Shown here piece after piece: positions 62,461-64,000 of a stretch of 64,000 nucleotides of DNA. The stretch spans positions 1 to 64,000 of the forward strand of contig MPCU01000007.1 in NCBI GenBank assembly GCA_001874305.1. The letters run 5' to 3'. The notes beneath the pieces were generated by a model that saw only the letters and a list, made by a program, of their open reading frames with translations, was not told the origin of the DNA and did not search any database. Made by a program: the position numbers and the translations under genes. Origin of the DNA: Bacteriovorax sp. MedPE-SWde. Its GTDB lineage: Bacteria > Bdellovibrionota > Bacteriovoracia > Bacteriovoracales > Bacteriovoracaceae. Each line of letters starts with the position of its first letter. Position 1 is the first letter of the stretch.

Positions 62461-64000
62461 ATGTATGTAATGACAAGAAGTGGCGATAGAGAGCCAATTA
62501 AATTTGATAAAATTACTGACAGAATCTCAAGCCTTGCATTTGGTTTAGATCCTAAACATGTTGACTCATCAATGATTACTCAAAAAGTAATTGAAGGTAT
62601 CTATGATGGAATCACAACTAAAGAACTTGATAATTTAGCAGCTGAAACAGCAGCATACTTAGCAACTACTAACCCTGACTATAATGTTCTAGCTGGTAGA
62701 ATTGCAGTATCTAACCTTCACAAAGAAACGAAGGGTTGTTTTTCAGAAAATATTAAAGAAATGTACCACTGGGTAAACCCAAAAACAGGTGAGCATGCTC
62801 CTCTAGTTTCAAAAGAACTTTATGAAACAGTTATGGAAAATGCAGAGCTTCTTGATAAAGCACTAATCGACAAAAGAGACTTTAACTACGATTACTTCGG
62901 TTTCAAAACTCTTGAGAAGTCATACCTATTAAAAATGGGTGGGATCATCACAGAGAGGCCAGGTCAAATGTTAATGAGAGTTTCAGTTGGTATCCATATG
63001 AATGATATGGATGCTGCGATTGAAACTTATAACTTAATGAGTGAGAAGTTCTTTACACATGCAACTCCTACTCTATTCAACTCAGGAACAACAAAACCAC
63101 AACTTTCAAGTTGTTTCCTACTGACTATGAAGGACGATTCTATTGATGGTATCTACGATACACTCAAGCAAACGGCCCTTATTTCTCAGTCAGCTGGAGG
63201 AATTGGACTTTCAATTCACAATATTCGTGCAAAAGGTTCTCTAATTAAGGGAACAAATGGAACTTCTAACGGAATCGTTCCAATGCTTAGAGTATTCAAC
63301 GATACAGCGAGATATGTTGACCAAGGTGGTGGAAAGCGTAAGGGTTCTTTCGCAGTTTACCTAGAGCCATGGCATGCAGATATCTTTGATTTCTTAGAAA
63401 TGAAGAAGAACACTGGTAAAGAAGAACAAAGAGCAAGAGACCTTTTCTATGCACTTTGGACTCCAGATCTTTTCATGAAGAGAGTTGAAGAAGATGGTGA
63501 GTGGTCACTATTCTGTCCACATGAGTGTCCAGGTTTAGCTGACACTTACGGTGCAGGATTTGAAGAACTATATAATAAGTACGAAAAATCTGGAAAAGCT
63601 AAGAAGACAATTAGAGCTCAAGACCTTTGGTTTGCAGTTCTTGAGTCACAAGTTGAAACTGGTTCTCCTTATATGCTCTACAAAGATGCAGCTAACGAGA
63701 AATCAAACCAGAAGAACCTTGGAACAATTAAGTCTTCTAACCTTTGTACAGAGATCTTAGAATATACTGCTCCTGACGAAGTAGCTGTTTGTAACCTAGC
63801 ATCTGTTGCTCTTAACATGTTTGTTAAAGAAGAGAATGGAAAAGCTGTTTACGATCACGATGCTCTTTATAAAGTTGCATATAGAATGACTCAAAACCTA
63901 AACAGAATCATTGATGTAAATTACTACCCAGTAATTGAGGCAAAGAATTCTAACATGAGACACAGACCAATTGGTCTTGGTGTTCAAGGTCTACAAGATA
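62461..64000 (+). CDS. nrdA: class I ribonucleotide reductase large subunit, eukaryote-type (partial, runs off window)
   Basis: An ATG at 62461, 2 bp after nrdB, opens a frame that continues to the end of the window (513+ codons). An N-terminal ATP-cone ([15 protein letters not shown]...[15 protein letters not shown]) is followed by the catalytic domain: [22 protein letters not shown] (active-site cysteine), [69 protein letters not shown] and NYYPV. The similarity to animal RRM1 is very close throughout. It reduces ribonucleoside diphosphates to deoxy forms; the ATP-cone gives allosteric control. Confidence 0.93.
   Translation, partial: MYVMTRSGDREPIKFDKITDRISSLAFGLDPKHVDSSMITQKVIEGIYDGITTKELDNLAAETAAYLATTNPDYNVLAGRIAVSNLHKETKGCFSENIKEMYHWVNPKTGEHAPLVSKELYETVMENAELLDKALIDKRDFNYDYFGFKTLEKSYLLKMGGIITERPGQMLMRVSVGIHMNDMDAAIETYNLMSEKFFTHATPTLFNSGTTKPQLSSCFLLTMKDDSIDGIYDTLKQTALISQSAGGIGLSIHNIRAKGSLIKGTNGTSNGIVPMLRVFNDTARYVDQGGGKRKGSFAVYLEPWHADIFDFLEMKKNTGKEEQRARDLFYALWTPDLFMKRVEEDGEWSLFCPHECPGLADTYGAGFEELYNKYEKSGKAKKTIRAQDLWFAVLESQVETGSPYMLYKDAANEKSNQKNLGTIKSSNLCTEILEYTAPDEVAVCNLASVALNMFVKEENGKAVYDHDALYKVAYRMTQNLNRIIDVNYYPVIEAKNSNMRHRPIGLGVQGLQD

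Overview
The window is AT-rich DNA coding on both strands, with short operons and many genes for exported proteins: signal peptides, lipoproteins, secreted proteases and cysteine-rich orphans. Together with a SWIB-domain protein, eukaryote-type ribonucleotide reductase, many two-component proteins and several protease genes, this suggests a Gram-negative predatory bacterium of the Bdellovibrionota, most like Halobacteriovorax/Bacteriovorax. That placement is inferred from gene content and protein character, not from a marker gene.

Layout. 0.2-17.9 kb: housekeeping and envelope genes (nnrD, a START-domain protein, a fatty-acid desaturase, an S9 peptidase, a SWIB protein, ltaE, a TldE/TldD-like pair) mixed with large secreted proteins of unknown function and one decayed pseudogene. 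18.1-27.4 kb: the most unusual region, a one-direction array of nine Rhs C-terminal 'tips' plus a truncated tenth. Each tip starts with the same ~44-bp DNA core encoding an RYYN-STGRF-SEDP motif, then has a unique C-terminal domain, and is followed (usually overlapping) by a small membrane or exported protein that looks like its immunity partner. A tyrosine recombinase (27.6-28.6 kb) closes the array. 28.7-38 kb: a subtilisin-like lipoprotein protease with what looks like a detached prodomain gene, a Nudix hydrolase, small exported repeat proteins, a GNAT protein, a periplasmic binding protein. 38.2-47.2 kb: an Hpt-receiver protein convergent with a tyrosine recombinase, a hybrid histidine kinase paired with a LuxP/TorT-like binding protein, a PhyH dioxygenase, asd, and another binding protein. 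47.3-52.4 kb: a lysine riboswitch followed by lysC-dapB-dapA-dapD-lysA. 52.4-61 kb: a trypsin-like protease, a putative secreted ADP-ribosyltransferase, a non-coding stretch bounded by an inverted repeat, an AstE/AspA-family hydrolase, a second desaturase, OmpW, a lipase-like hydrolase, and a second recombinase/receiver convergent pair. 61-64 kb: a near-palindromic NrdR-like site and nrdB-nrdA (nrdA runs off the end), both strikingly like the animal enzymes.

How it fits together. The lysine block supplies diaminopimelate for peptidoglycan and lysine under riboswitch control. The array appears to be a store of interchangeable toxin tips aimed at the cell envelope: two tips look like peptidoglycan hydrolases, and every putative immunity protein carries a signal peptide, lipobox or membrane segments. 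No full-length rhs core gene lies in the window, so whether the tips are expressed alone or serve as recombination donors for an rhs gene elsewhere is open.
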